Assembly (NCBI RefSeq): GCF_025515305.1
Contig: NZ_JAOPHT010000002.1
Coordinates: 310,001 to 374,000 of the forward strand
Length of the DNA: 64,000 bases
Reading direction: 5' to 3'
Source of the DNA: Roseicyclus sediminis
Lineage (GTDB): Bacteria; Pseudomonadota; Alphaproteobacteria; Rhodobacterales; Rhodobacteraceae
Shown here one piece after another: positions 31,228 to 40,038 of this stretch. Under the pieces are notes generated by a model. That model saw only the letters and a program-made list of their open reading frames with translations, was not told the DNA's origin and made no database searches. Position numbers and translations under genes: made by a program. Position 1 is the stretch's first letter. Each line of letters begins with the position of its first letter.

Positions 31228-31797
31228 TCAGAGCAGCGCTTCGGCATCGACGCCAACCGTCATCGCGCCGATGGCGTCGCCGCTGTCGGGATCGACGATG
31301 GTGACGGAAATCTGCGCCTGGTAGCGTTGCGTCGACTCGTCCAGTTCCACGTCGCTGAAATGCACGGCGTCGGGGCCCAAGGCGAACGTTTCGGTGAACT
31401 TCGCCTCGTCACCCTGCCACATGTCGGACGTCATGGCCGAGGCCGCGACGTTCAGACCATGGCGGTCCATGATGAAGACTTCCGTGATCCGCCCGCCCGA
31501 TGCCTCGACGCGGGTGCGCAGGAAATCGGCGGCTGCGTTCTGGAGCACCGGATCGATGGTTGGCGAGGCCGCAGCCCCGATTTCCGCCTGCCATGCGGCA
31601 TCGAGGGCGCCGATGGCGGCGGCGTCGAGCCCGTCGTTGACCATGTTCTGGGTCAGGATGGCCGACACGATCTCGCCCGATTGGGCCCAGTTGCGGATCT
31701 CGCCATCGAGGAAGGCCTGCATGGCAGGCTCGAAATCGTTGGCGAGGACCGGCGAGCCGAGGCCCGCCGCGATGAGGACAAACGCGATCTTGCGCAT
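31228..31797 (-). CDS. Secreted Cache-like sensory protein, partner of the adjacent MCP
   Basis: A 189-residue exported protein: signal peptide [19 protein letters not shown], then a helical region ([19 protein letters not shown]) and a PAS/Cache-like alpha/beta core. The core includes [31 protein letters not shown] and ends [20 protein letters not shown], the pattern of single-Cache domains in chemoreceptors. It lacks any membrane anchor besides the signal peptide and is immediately upstream of the MCP. A role as a periplasmic ligand-binding accessory of that MCP is inference. Confidence 0.75.
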   Translation of the reverse strand: MRKIAFVLIAAGLGSPVLANDFEPAMQAFLDGEIRNWAQSGEIVSAILTQNMVNDGLDAAAIGALDAAWQAEIGAAASPTIDPVLQNAAADFLRTRVEASGGRITEVFIMDRHGLNVAASAMTSDMWQGDEAKFTETFALGPDAVHFSDVELDESTQRYQAQISVTIVDPDSGDAIGAMTVGVDAEALL

Positions 31798-32023
31798 TAT
31801 GGGACCTTTCCGAAATCACACTCAGGTGACGCGCCCAGGGGCACGCCGTCCTGTCAGCTTGGCCGGCCGTTCTTTCGGAAAGATGAACCGCGGAATTCGA
31901 ATCCTTCGCGCCATCGGCGGAACGAAATCTGCCCAACCGTCTGAAAACACGAATGGTTGCCTCGGCGGCCTCGGCCGACCATGGGCAGTTGCGCTGCATT
32001 TGAAGGATATTGGCCGGCCGACT

Positions 32024-33457
32024 TCAGGCGCCGCTGGCCACGCGGGGCTTGGATGTGACGTTGGCCGCCTCGTAGCCCGGCAGCGACGGCGCCGGACGCG
32101 CGACGGGGAATTCGACGAAGAAGGTCGTGCCGACGCCCACCTCGCTTTCGTAGTCGATGCGTCCGGACAACTGCTCGACGATCTCGCGCGAGATGTTCAT
32201 GCCGAGACCGGTGCCCCCCGCGCGCCGCTGGTCCGAGCTGTCAAGCTGGGTGAAGCGGTCGAACACCTTGTCGCGCGAGCCTTCGGGGATGCCGACGCCA
32301 TGGTCGCGCACGAAGATGCGCACCTTGCCGCCCTCCAACGAACAGCCGACAACGACATCGCCGCCTTCGAACGAGAACTTGGCGGCGTTCGAGATGATGT
32401 TCGACAGGACCTGCATCAGGCGCGCCTCGTCGGCCAGGACGAAGAGCGGGGTCTCGGCCATGGCGCCGAGGCCGAGGGTCACGTTGTACTTGCGCGCCAG
32501 CCCCTCGTTGGCGGCAATCGCGTCGGCGACAAGGCCCTGGATGTTCACGCGCTCGCGCTTGAACTTCATCTCGCCAGCCTCGATCTTCTGCAGGTCGAGC
32601 AGGTCGTCGATCAGGTGGGCGAGCCGCTGGCTGTTCTTGCTGGCCATGGCGATGAGCGGCATGAGCCGCGGCGGGATCTCGCCCAGCTGCCCCGAGTTGA
32701 TCAGTTCGAGCGAGCCCTTGATCGAGGTCAGCGGCGTCCGGAGTTCGTGGCTCACGATCGAGACGAACTGCGACTTCACGACGAGGGCGGCCTTGGTGCG
32801 CTCATGCTCGGCCTTCAGTTCCTGAAGCTGCGCGAGGTTGCGGCGGTAGAGCCGCAGGAAGACGACCGAACAGTCGATCAGGAAGTACATCACGAAGACG
32901 ACCGTGAAGAACTGCAACCACAGTTCCGAGGACAGGTCGGGACGCACCATCAGGATGTCCTGAACGGTGATGTAGAGGAACGACAGCCCGTAGATCGCGA
33001 GGCGCACGGCAAGCGCCCAGACGATCTGATGGTTGTTCATCGCCGCGAAAAGCGCGGCGGCGAACAGGAAGAAAAGCGGCGTGAAATGGCCGCCGGTTTC
33101 CTGCATCGCCGCGACCGAGATCACGTAGGCACTGATCGCGCCCGAACTGAGGATCGTGTTGAACAGGACGGAAAAGAGGCATTGGCGTATGCCCGCCTTG
33201 TCATCGGGGCTGAGCACGGCGACCCGCTTGGCGATCCAAAGATCCTGGATCTCGCAAAGAATGATGACGACGTAGAAGAGAACGGCCTTGATCGGATCGA
33301 AATAGAACGCAGTCAGCAACGCCGCGGCGAGGAAGATCGCCTGGCGTTGCCAGATCAGCGCAAAGGCCGCATCCGCGTAGTCGCGCAGGTTCTGAAGAAG
33401 CTGCTCGCCACGCTCCGCGTTGTTTTTCCCACGAGACGCGGGATCAGCGGCGCTCAT
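32024..33457 (-). CDS. Membrane-bound sensor histidine kinase
   Basis: A 477-residue kinase with about six hydrophobic helices in residues 37-205, a short coiled linker, then a kinase core. H237 lies in SIVSHELRTPLTSIKGSLEL; the N box is LSNIISNAAKFS, G1 is RDHGVGIPE and G2 is GGTGLGMNISREIVEQL. There is no periplasmic domain of note, so the membrane helices themselves may sense. It is divergent from the P450 gene. The nearest response regulator is at 35326-36393 on the same strand; pairing is plausible but not shown. Confidence 0.92.
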   Translation of the reverse strand: MSAADPASRGKNNAERGEQLLQNLRDYADAAFALIWQRQAIFLAAALLTAFYFDPIKAVLFYVVIILCEIQDLWIAKRVAVLSPDDKAGIRQCLFSVLFNTILSSGAISAYVISVAAMQETGGHFTPLFFLFAAALFAAMNNHQIVWALAVRLAIYGLSFLYITVQDILMVRPDLSSELWLQFFTVVFVMYFLIDCSVVFLRLYRRNLAQLQELKAEHERTKAALVVKSQFVSIVSHELRTPLTSIKGSLELINSGQLGEIPPRLMPLIAMASKNSQRLAHLIDDLLDLQKIEAGEMKFKRERVNIQGLVADAIAANEGLARKYNVTLGLGAMAETPLFVLADEARLMQVLSNIISNAAKFSFEGGDVVVGCSLEGGKVRIFVRDHGVGIPEGSRDKVFDRFTQLDSSDQRRAGGTGLGMNISREIVEQLSGRIDYESEVGVGTTFFVEFPVARPAPSLPGYEAANVTSKPRVASGA

Positions 33458-33907
33458 CTTTTTCCCGTTCTATCAACACCTTGGGTCATCTTGCCGTCCG
33501 AATTCGCCCCAGATTCACGACCGCGTCGCCACGGCAGAGGCACAGGCCCCGCACCGGATCGGATGGGCGTAGTGTTAACCTTTGCACAGCAAGTCTGTTG
33601 AAAAATTGCTGAGAAAGTGGCGCTTTTCTGCACGACCGTTTCCGCAACGCGGCATTTCGGGATTAATGTTCCTAGCCAATGGCATGGCATTCCTGCCACA
33701 AGCCATTTTCCGCCCAAAAGTCCGCCGGGACGCCGCGTCGCCGATGTCAGGGGTTGCAATAATCCGTGGGGCGCGCATGTTCGGCACCAGCTGCCGCCGG
33801 TCGGGACATCCTCGTCCGGAACGTTCGTCGCAGGTCCCCTGGGGAGGGCGCTTGCGGAAATCCTGTCGGTTGTATTGGCCGGTTCGGGCGACAAGGGCGC
33901 AGTGAAC
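33458..33907. other. Gene-free divergent region between the histidine kinase and the P450
   Basis: About 450 bases with lower GC than their surroundings, particularly 33565-33740. They carry two elements, GTCTGTTGAAAAA at 33593-33605 and GAAAGTGGCGCTTTT at 33613-33627, that recur upstream of the AHL synthase gene. Frames through this segment lack coding-type codon bias, so I treat it as regulatory DNA with promoters for both neighbours. Confidence 0.55.
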
Positions 33908-35260
33908 ATGAACCAGATGACGTACTCGATGGCACAGCGGATCGAACCGATCGCCGCCCAGCTTGCCGAGGGTCCGGTCGGCCTGTTGCGGTTCGCCCAG
34001 CTTGCCGGACGCAACATGCTGGAAGTCATCCCGATCGAGACCGTGCGCCAGACGTACATGCGCGGCCCGCTGAACATTCACTACATCTGCGACCCCGAGA
34101 TCGTGACCGAGCTGCTGGTCGGCGAGGGTCGCGCTTTCCCGAAAGCCAAGTTCACCAAGGACATCATCGGCTCGGCCGTGGGCAACGGACTGATCCTGTC
34201 GGAGGGCGAAAAATGGCGCCAGCAGCGGCATCGCTACTCGCCGCTCTTCGCCGCGCGCAATCTCCCCCGCCTCTCCGCCTATTTCGCCGAGACGGGCATC
34301 GAGATCGGGCGCTCGCTGGCCGACAACCCGGGGCCCGTGGATTTCGTCCAGGTGGCGCCGGCCGCCACGCTCGCCAACATCTCGCGGGTCATGTTCTCGG
34401 GCACGGTCGACGTGACCTCCGAGCAGATCCGACGCGGCCTGCTGACCTATTTCGAGTACATCTCGAAGATCTCGCTTTTCGACGTCATGGGCTTGCCCAA
34501 ATGGCTGCCGCGCAAGAAATGGCTGCGCAGCATGGCGCCGGTGACCACGATGCGCGACCTCGCCCGCCATGTGATCGAGGCGCGCCGGGCCGAGAAACGT
34601 CCCGAACCACTCGATTTCCTCGACCTCCTGATCGAGGCCGTGGACAACGATTTCGAGGACCTCGAAACGACGGTCGACAACCTGCTGACCTTCGTCGTGG
34701 CAGGTCACGAGACCTCGGCGAACGCGATCGCCTGGGGCTTCTACCTCCTGTCGCTCGATCCCGACACGCAGGAGCGTATCCGCCAGGAAGTCCTTTCCGT
34801 GCGCCCGGAAGGTCCCATCGGTTTCGACGACGTGCAGGCCATGCCACTGCTGCATTCCCATGTGCAGGAGACGCTCCGCCTCTACCCCTCCGCCGCTTTC
34901 TTCGCGCGCGATGCCGACAAGGACGTCGAGGTGAAGGGCATTCACTTCAAGACAGGCGACGCGCTGTTCTTCCCGGTCTATTCGCTGCACCGGAACGAGG
35001 TCTTGTGGGACGCGCCTGCGCAATACCGCCCCGAGCGGTTCCTCGACGTCGCGCCGCCGCGGGGTCAGTACATCCCATTTGGCGACGGGCCGCGGATCTG
35101 CATCGGCGCGCAATACGCGCTGACCGAGATCAAGATCCTGATGGCGTCCGTTCTGCGCGAGGTGCGGATCGCGCCCTCCTCGGTTCCCGTGCCCCGGCCG
35201 GTCCTCACGTTCACGATGCGCCCCGGCGGGCCGCTCGTGCTCGACGTGGCACCGGTCTGA
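33908..35260 (+). CDS. Cytochrome P450
   Basis: A 450-residue soluble bacterial P450. Diagnostic features are the C-helix WRQQR (103-107), the I-helix oxygen-binding AGHETS (265-270), K-helix ETLR (E321-R324), YRPERF, and the heme loop FGDGPRICIG with C398 as thiolate ligand. There is no membrane anchor. The ATG at 33908 was chosen because it is the first start giving a family-sized N-terminus; upstream in-frame sequence looks non-coding. No ferredoxin or reductase gene is adjacent. The substrate is unknown; fatty acids are possible given similar self-standing enzymes. Confidence 0.92.
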   Translation: MNQMTYSMAQRIEPIAAQLAEGPVGLLRFAQLAGRNMLEVIPIETVRQTYMRGPLNIHYICDPEIVTELLVGEGRAFPKAKFTKDIIGSAVGNGLILSEGEKWRQQRHRYSPLFAARNLPRLSAYFAETGIEIGRSLADNPGPVDFVQVAPAATLANISRVMFSGTVDVTSEQIRRGLLTYFEYISKISLFDVMGLPKWLPRKKWLRSMAPVTTMRDLARHVIEARRAEKRPEPLDFLDLLIEAVDNDFEDLETTVDNLLTFVVAGHETSANAIAWGFYLLSLDPDTQERIRQEVLSVRPEGPIGFDDVQAMPLLHSHVQETLRLYPSAAFFARDADKDVEVKGIHFKTGDALFFPVYSLHRNEVLWDAPAQYRPERFLDVAPPRGQYIPFGDGPRICIGAQYALTEIKILMASVLREVRIAPSSVPVPRPVLTFTMRPGGPLVLDVAPV

Positions 35261-35325
35261 CCGTCCGGAAATCCGGAATGCGGGGAAACCGCGCACACAG
35301 GAATGCAACCCGGACCGAAAGGCCC

Positions 35326-36393
35326 TCAGGCGCGACCGAGATACGTCGCGTCGCCGAACATTTCACGAAGCACGGTTTCGTAGAGGTTGGCGCCCTGGTC
35401 GGTGCCGCGCCTTGGGCCGCGCAGTCGCGCCGCCGCGATGCGGGCCTTGTGCTCGGTCCGGCCAAGTGCATCACGGATGGACGGCACGATATCCTCGCGC
35501 CCGCGCCACCGCATCGGCACCGGATCGCCGACTACCAGCCGGCACCCGTCGCGCGCGGCGTCGAAGCCCGTCTCGGCCTCCAGAAGATGTTCGAAGCGAC
35601 CGGCCGGTCCGGGCGCGAAACGGGCGGACGGCCCCTGCGTCAGCACGAGGAACGTGTCCGCGCCGTAGTAACAGAACAGCCCGTCGAAATGCTCGGTCGT
35701 CCGCGAGATACCACGCGCCAGACGCGGAAGCGGATCGCCGGGCCGGAGCATCTCGGACGCTCCGTCTTCGGCCTCGGACCGCAGGAGCGTGACCGCGCGC
35801 AGTTCCGCCTCCGCCAGGCGCAGGGGGGAAAGATCGGCCACGGCGTCCCGGAAATGAAGCCTGCCGATGAACCGCGAAAGGCTGGACCGGGGCGGGGCCG
35901 CCGTCTTGCCGGCCAGGTCCCGCTCCACATGCTCGATGGTGGCTTTCCGCAAGACGGGCTCGCCATCGGAGTCGTCGTCATCGGGGTCGAAGAGGCTGAG
36001 CGCTTCCTCGATGCGGAGGAACAGGTCCTCGTAATCGAACGGCTTGGTGATGTAATCCTGCGCGCCCGCGCGGTAGGAGGCCTCCGCGTGATGGCGGTCG
36101 CTCATGGCCGTCAGCATCAGCACCGGCGTGAGGGAATAATCGGGCCGGCGCCGGATCTCGCTCAGCAATTCGATCCCGCCCATGCCGGGCATCTGGATGT
36201 CGAGAATAACCACGTCGAAGGGACGCGGGGCGGCGGCGATCTCGCGCAGGGCGATGCGCGCCGTCTCGGCCGGAACCACGACATAGGACCGCATCGCGCT
36301 CAGCGCGACCGACAGCAGGTCGAGCACGTCCTTGTCATCGTCGACCACGAGCACGCTCGGAGCCGGTCCGTTCTGCTGGATTTGGTTGTTCAT
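35326..36393 (-). CDS. Response regulator with a degenerate GGDEF-like C-terminal domain
   Basis: A 355-residue protein. Residues 12-130 are a receiver domain with VVDDD (16-20), phospho-acceptor D65 (ILDIQMPGMGG), T95 and K117 (ITKPFDY). After a DDDD-rich linker (137-145) the C-terminal 200 residues contain FCYYGADTFLVLTQG. This has the shape of the diguanylate cyclase turn but reads GADTF at 244-248 instead of GGDEF, so the catalytic residues are lost. It may act as a phosphorylation-controlled protein-interaction or ligand-binding module. GGGAGACG precedes the ATG. It is convergent with the P450 and divergent from luxI. Confidence 0.87.
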   Translation of the reverse strand: MNNQIQQNGPAPSVLVVDDDKDVLDLLSVALSAMRSYVVVPAETARIALREIAAAPRPFDVVILDIQMPGMGGIELLSEIRRRPDYSLTPVLMLTAMSDRHHAEASYRAGAQDYITKPFDYEDLFLRIEEALSLFDPDDDDSDGEPVLRKATIEHVERDLAGKTAAPPRSSLSRFIGRLHFRDAVADLSPLRLAEAELRAVTLLRSEAEDGASEMLRPGDPLPRLARGISRTTEHFDGLFCYYGADTFLVLTQGPSARFAPGPAGRFEHLLEAETGFDAARDGCRLVVGDPVPMRWRGREDIVPSIRDALGRTEHKARIAAARLRGPRRGTDQGANLYETVLREMFGDATYLGRA

Positions 36394-36773
36394 TCACTCG
36401 TCTCCCGCCCGGCCGGGTACAACGCTTCGCCAGGCTATCGGGCGACAGAATCGCAAGCACCTTGCCGCCACCGGGAGGATCTAGCGGTCCGGTTTGGCTG
36501 CTCTGGGGCAGGCGTATGGCGTTCTTCCGGTATCGCGGTGAAAGTGGGGCTTTTGGATGGCCCCGGTTTCGGCATACAGAACACTTCGCCCGTCCCGGCG
36601 TTCTGGCGCCGGAGCGGAAACGGTCGCGCAACCCAAACCGCATGGTCCGCCGCAAGCCGGTCTGCTGAAAAAATGTGCCAGTCGGCATCCAGGTTCTTCC
36701 ACAGCGCAAGTTCCTGTGGAGCAAGCCGCCGACATGCGGCATGGTAAAAAGAAAAAAGAGTTCGAGCAGGTTA
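36394..36773. other. Gene-free divergent region between the response regulator and the AHL synthase
   Basis: About 380 bases with no convincing gene. They contain GAAAGTGGGGCTTTT (36540-36554) and GTCTGCTGAAAAAA (36660-36673), near copies of elements upstream of the P450. There is also a TCCACAG/CTGTGGA inverted repeat (36698-36704 and 36714-36720, 9-base spacer) about 54 bases before the luxI start, and a purine-rich run just before the start. Confidence 0.5.
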
Positions 36774-37535
36774 ATGAACGACGAACGTCCGACTCTTTCC
36801 TCCCGATCCGGGAGGATGGGTTTCCCTGAACTGGAGCCTGCAACGGCCGTCCGGGACACCTCCGGCGAGCGCGTCCCCTATCCGGGAACGGGCGCCCCGC
36901 CTCCCACGGACATCGGCAACATCAGGGTCACGGCCCTGTCGTTCCTGAACATCCACGAGCATGGCGACCTTTTGCTGCGATACCTCCAGGCTCGGCGGAG
37001 CATCTTCATCGATCGCCTCCACTGGAGCGTTTCGGATGTCGACGGCCTGGAGTTCGACCAGTACGACAACCCGTTCTGCCGCTGGGTGACCCTGCATGAA
37101 TTCGGCGTGATCCTGGGTGGCGTCCGCCTGATTCCGACCGATGCCGCCTGCGGGATTTACAGCTACATGCTGCGGGACGCGCAGAACGGAACGCTGGAAG
37201 ATCTGCCGACCGATGTCCTGTTCTTCAAGGCCCCGGTCGACAGCCGCGTCTGGGAAGCGTCGCGCTTCTTCATCACCGACAAGGTGCCGGCCGCCCGCCG
37301 AAGGACCGTTCAGCGCATCCTTTTCCAGAGCATGAGCCGCACAGCGGGCGCGAACGGGGCGACATCTATCCTTGGCATCGTGCCCGCCGTCTGGTCCCGC
37401 TGGGCCCGCCGCCTCGACGCGGGTGCCACGCCCATCGGCGCACGGTTCTCGATCGAAGGGACCTGGAGCCAGTCGGTCCTGTTCCACATCGGCAAGGACG
37501 CGCCCGAGGACGAACTGGTCATCGACGGCCTCTGA
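36774..37535 (+). CDS. Acyl-homoserine-lactone synthase (LuxI family) with an N-terminal extension
   Basis: A 253-residue LuxI-type synthase making an acyl-homoserine lactone from SAM and an acyl-ACP or acyl-CoA. The conserved residues fall in order: R74/R75 and F78 (ARRSIFIDRLHW), W84, D95 and D98 (EFDQYDNPFCRW), R118 (GGVRLIPT), then E161 and R164 (VWEASRFF). The core starts near residue 50; the first 45 residues are a proline-rich extension absent from usual 200-220 residue LuxI proteins. The start could also be ATG 36816. No luxR-type gene is in the window, so it is an orphan synthase as far as can be seen. Confidence 0.9.
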   Translation: MNDERPTLSSRSGRMGFPELEPATAVRDTSGERVPYPGTGAPPPTDIGNIRVTALSFLNIHEHGDLLLRYLQARRSIFIDRLHWSVSDVDGLEFDQYDNPFCRWVTLHEFGVILGGVRLIPTDAACGIYSYMLRDAQNGTLEDLPTDVLFFKAPVDSRVWEASRFFITDKVPAARRRTVQRILFQSMSRTAGANGATSILGIVPAVWSRWARRLDAGATPIGARFSIEGTWSQSVLFHIGKDAPEDELVIDGL

Positions 37536-37653
37536 CGCTGCACGCGCGCCACTCTGCGGCATGTCATTGTTTCAAAACGTTTTTCGCGTACGGGCCGGGT
37601 CCGAGGCAAGGCGTCGCTTCGTCCTATACTGACGAGGCCGTGCTGCCGGCGGA

Positions 37654-37926
37654 TCACTCGCGCATCGCGCGCAGGATCCGGCAAAGACCGATCAGAAGCC
37701 CGATATTGACGACCGGCGCGAGGATGCCGACCCAGGGCAGAAGCGGGTCCGGCAGACCGTTGGCAAGCATGTTCCAGGGTAGCCCGAGCGGCAGCAGGAA
37801 TATGCCGGCCAGGGGATCGGCCTCCTGCCCGAACCAGCCGAATGTGCCCGAAAGGAACAGGGCCATCGCCGTCAGATAAAGCAGAACGACGACGATCAGG
37901 AAGATCCGGCAGAACCCGTAGGCCAT
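37654..37926 (-). CDS. Small hypothetical membrane protein
   Basis: A 90-residue protein with two or three hydrophobic segments (FLIVVVLLYLTAMALFLSG, then LAGIFLLPLGLPWNML and ILAPVVNIGLLIGLC) and a short basic C-terminus (RILRAMRE). The ATG at 37926 follows GGAGAG. It is monocistronic, convergent with the AHL synthase gene. No family is recognised. Confidence 0.75.
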   Translation of the reverse strand: MAYGFCRIFLIVVVLLYLTAMALFLSGTFGWFGQEADPLAGIFLLPLGLPWNMLANGLPDPLLPWVGILAPVVNIGLLIGLCRILRAMRE

Positions 37927-38108
37927 GGCAAACTCTCCGGTCGGACAAGGCCGGCAGGGCCCGTAACGGGGCACAGTCTACACGGACAAGACGCGGGATA
38001 CGAGGGCACGAAGCCGACGCGGCGGCCTGCCACGCGCCCCGCAGGTCCAAGAGACCGGGGGCAGTCCCGTGCCGGGCAACAGGCCGCGCATAGCCTGCAA
38101 GGATGGAG

Positions 38109-38152
38109 CCGCCGATCCCGTCGTGGGCGTTGCCCAAGCAGGGGATCGGCGG
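38109..38152 (-). terminator. Long hairpin downstream of the 38166-38843 gene
   Basis: CCGCCGATCCC at 38109-38119 is exactly complementary to GGGATCGGCGG at 38142-38152. The 22-base loop contains a nested TGGGC-GTT-GCCCA hairpin. It begins 13 bases after the stop of the minus-strand gene, so a terminator or 3' stabiliser is likely. There is no T-run on either side. Confidence 0.6.
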
Positions 38153-38165
38153 TCTTCCGGCCGTG

Positions 38166-38843
38166 TCACATTCCGGCGCGCACCGCGTCGCGCAATTCGG
38201 CGTGCAAGATCCACTTTCCGGCGGCGTTGACGCCGCCGTCAGCACTGCGATAGCCCAGCAGCGAGGTGCCCTCGGGATCGTTCGACGGTTGGGTCGAGGC
38301 GGTCTCGATGGACAGGAATTCCCCGATCAGCAGGCCGGCGCCGGCCAGCGACTTGTTGGCCGAGGCGCGAGACTTGTAGCCCGCGACCCCCGCGATCTTG
38401 GTTTCCGTGAGACCGTCTTCTCCCGCGATGGACAGCGCCGTCAGCATCGCCATCTGCGGCGCCGACAGCGCGACCTGGGCGATCGCTTCCACGTATTCCT
38501 CGACGCTCGGCACAGGAGTGCCGGAGTGATCGTCCGTGCGGCGCTCACCGACCCTGCGGTTCTCGCGGGCGTCGATGGCTTCGTGAAGCGCGGCGATGGC
38601 CGCCTCCTCGGTCGCGCCGGTCGCCTCGGCGATCATGCCACGCGCCTTGGCCGGCGGCTTGGGAAAGGCGCGCGCGACGTATTCGCCGGAAAGGCGTCCC
38701 GACTTGATCTGGTAGCGCCCGTGTTCGCCCACCATGATCGACGGTGCGGGCTCGGGCTTGGGCGCCTTTTCCTTCTTCTTGGACATGCCTCTGAAAGGGT
38801 CGGCTCCGCTGTTGGAGCGGCTTGTCGCGATCGAGCGTGTCAT
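38166..38843 (-). CDS. Hypothetical protein with a winged-helix-like C-terminal domain
   Basis: A 225-residue soluble protein. The N-terminus is basic (SKKKEKAPKPEPAPS), the middle is EHGRYQIKSGRLSGEYVARAFPKP, and the C-terminal half has SAPQMAMLTALSIAGEDGLTETKIAGVAGYKSRASANKSLAGAGLLIGEFL, which looks like a helix-turn-helix used to read DNA or another partner. The start at 38843 follows AGGGGG; an internal ATG at 38786 (MSKKKEKAP) is an alternative. I do not recognise the family. It is followed by a strong hairpin and stands alone. Confidence 0.7.
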   Translation of the reverse strand: MTRSIATSRSNSGADPFRGMSKKKEKAPKPEPAPSIMVGEHGRYQIKSGRLSGEYVARAFPKPPAKARGMIAEATGATEEAAIAALHEAIDARENRRVGERRTDDHSGTPVPSVEEYVEAIAQVALSAPQMAMLTALSIAGEDGLTETKIAGVAGYKSRASANKSLAGAGLLIGEFLSIETASTQPSNDPEGTSLLGYRSADGGVNAAGKWILHAELRDAVRAGM

Positions 38844-38895
38844 GGGAACCCCCTGTTGGTTTCGGGTCGTTCGCGGATCTGTTGATCCGCGTGTT

Positions 38896-40038
38896 TCATG
38901 CGGGCCGGTATCGGGCCTCGGCGAAGGAGACGAGCTTTCGGCTATCCTCGTCCCAGAGCGCGAGCCGGGTGCAGCCGAGGCTCTCGCGCAACGTGATGCG
39001 CCGGACATCGGACAACGCCTCGTGATCTCGCAGCACTTCGCCGAGGCGATAGAACGGGATCTTGCTGGCGAGGTGATGGACATGGTGCACGCCGATATCG
39101 GCCGTGATCCATCGCAGCAGCGGCGGCAGGACGTAGTGCGACGACCCTTCGAAGGCCGCATCCTGCACCGACCAGTCGGTGTCACGCTCCCACGTCGTCT
39201 CCTCGAACTGGTGCTGCACGTAGAACAGCCACATCCCGGCCGACGCCGCCAGAAGCATCATCGGCAGGTAGACGAAAACGAGCACGGGCACACCGCCCAG
39301 CAGGTAAAGCGCGCCGATCAGCCCGAAGATGGCAACATTGGTGCCAAGCGCACTGATCCAGTAGCGCATGCCGGACCGCATCTGCCCGATCGGAATGCGG
39401 TTTTGCAGGAAGAACGTGTAGAAGGGCACGATCCCGAAAAGGACCACCGGATGGCGCAACAGACGGTAGAGAAACCGCCGGATGAGGGGACTTTGCCGGT
39501 ACTCGGCCACCGTCATGGTCGGGATGTCTCCGACGCCCCTGCGGTCGAGGTTTCCGGTCGTGGCGTGATGGATCGCGTGGTTCCGGCGCCAGACGTCGTA
39601 GGGCGTGATCGTCAGAACACCGATGACCCGGCCGAGCCAGTCGTTGAGCTCGCGGCTGCGGAAATAGGCACCGTGGCCGCAATCGTGCTGAACCATGAAG
39701 AGACGCACGACGAAGGCGGAATTCACGAGGGACAGGCCAAGGGCGAGCCAGGGGCTGACCGACAGGGCCATCCAGGACAGCGCGAAAAGCACGGTGAAGG
39801 GAATTGCCGTCGCGGCGAGCTCGAACAGGCTGCGCGACACCGAGGGCGTTCGATAGGCGGCCAGCCGACGGGCCCATGCCGCGGCCGAATCCGTTTCCCC
39901 CAAGCTGACACGACCGGTCCCGGTTTCGGGATCGGTCGTGGCCGGCCGGGGCCGAGAAGCGGCCGGGCGGCCCGAGGGACGCCCGGCGAAAGTTGTGTCA
40001 GACAAGCGCGAGATCTGTCGCGCTCTCGCGGCCGTCAC
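38896..40038 (-). CDS. Membrane fatty-acid desaturase
   Basis: A 380-residue acyl desaturase with the three histidine boxes that bind the di-iron centre: HDCGH, HAIHH and HHVHH. Four membrane helices flank them (for example LFELAATAIPFTVLFALSWMAL). It belongs to the DesA/DesB-like group acting on membrane lipids. The ATG at 40038 overlaps the upstream cold-shock gene by 41 bases; a TTG at 40002, within the cold-shock stop region, is an alternative start. The linkage to a cold-shock gene suggests a role in cold adaptation of membrane fluidity. Confidence 0.9.
   Translation of the reverse strand: MTAARARQISRLSDTTFAGRPSGRPAASRPRPATTDPETGTGRVSLGETDSAAAWARRLAAYRTPSVSRSLFELAATAIPFTVLFALSWMALSVSPWLALGLSLVNSAFVVRLFMVQHDCGHGAYFRSRELNDWLGRVIGVLTITPYDVWRRNHAIHHATTGNLDRRGVGDIPTMTVAEYRQSPLIRRFLYRLLRHPVVLFGIVPFYTFFLQNRIPIGQMRSGMRYWISALGTNVAIFGLIGALYLLGGVPVLVFVYLPMMLLAASAGMWLFYVQHQFEETTWERDTDWSVQDAAFEGSSHYVLPPLLRWITADIGVHHVHHLASKIPFYRLGEVLRDHEALSDVRRITLRESLGCTRLALWDEDSRKLVSFAEARYRPA

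Noticed and set aside
31394-33601. Long plus-strand frame (735 codons) across the Cache-like gene and histidine kinase
   Set aside because: Runs through two well-supported minus-strand genes and an intergenic gap; composition typical of an antisense shadow.
33570-33670. CtrA-type TTAA-N7-TTAA site near the P450 promoter
   Set aside because: Only isolated TTAA half-sites are present; no pair with the correct spacing was found.
36698-36720. A lux box upstream of the AHL synthase
   Set aside because: The TCCACAG/CTGTGGA repeat has its half-sites in the opposite polarity from the CTG-N10-CAG lux box and a 9-base spacer; it is more likely a leader hairpin.
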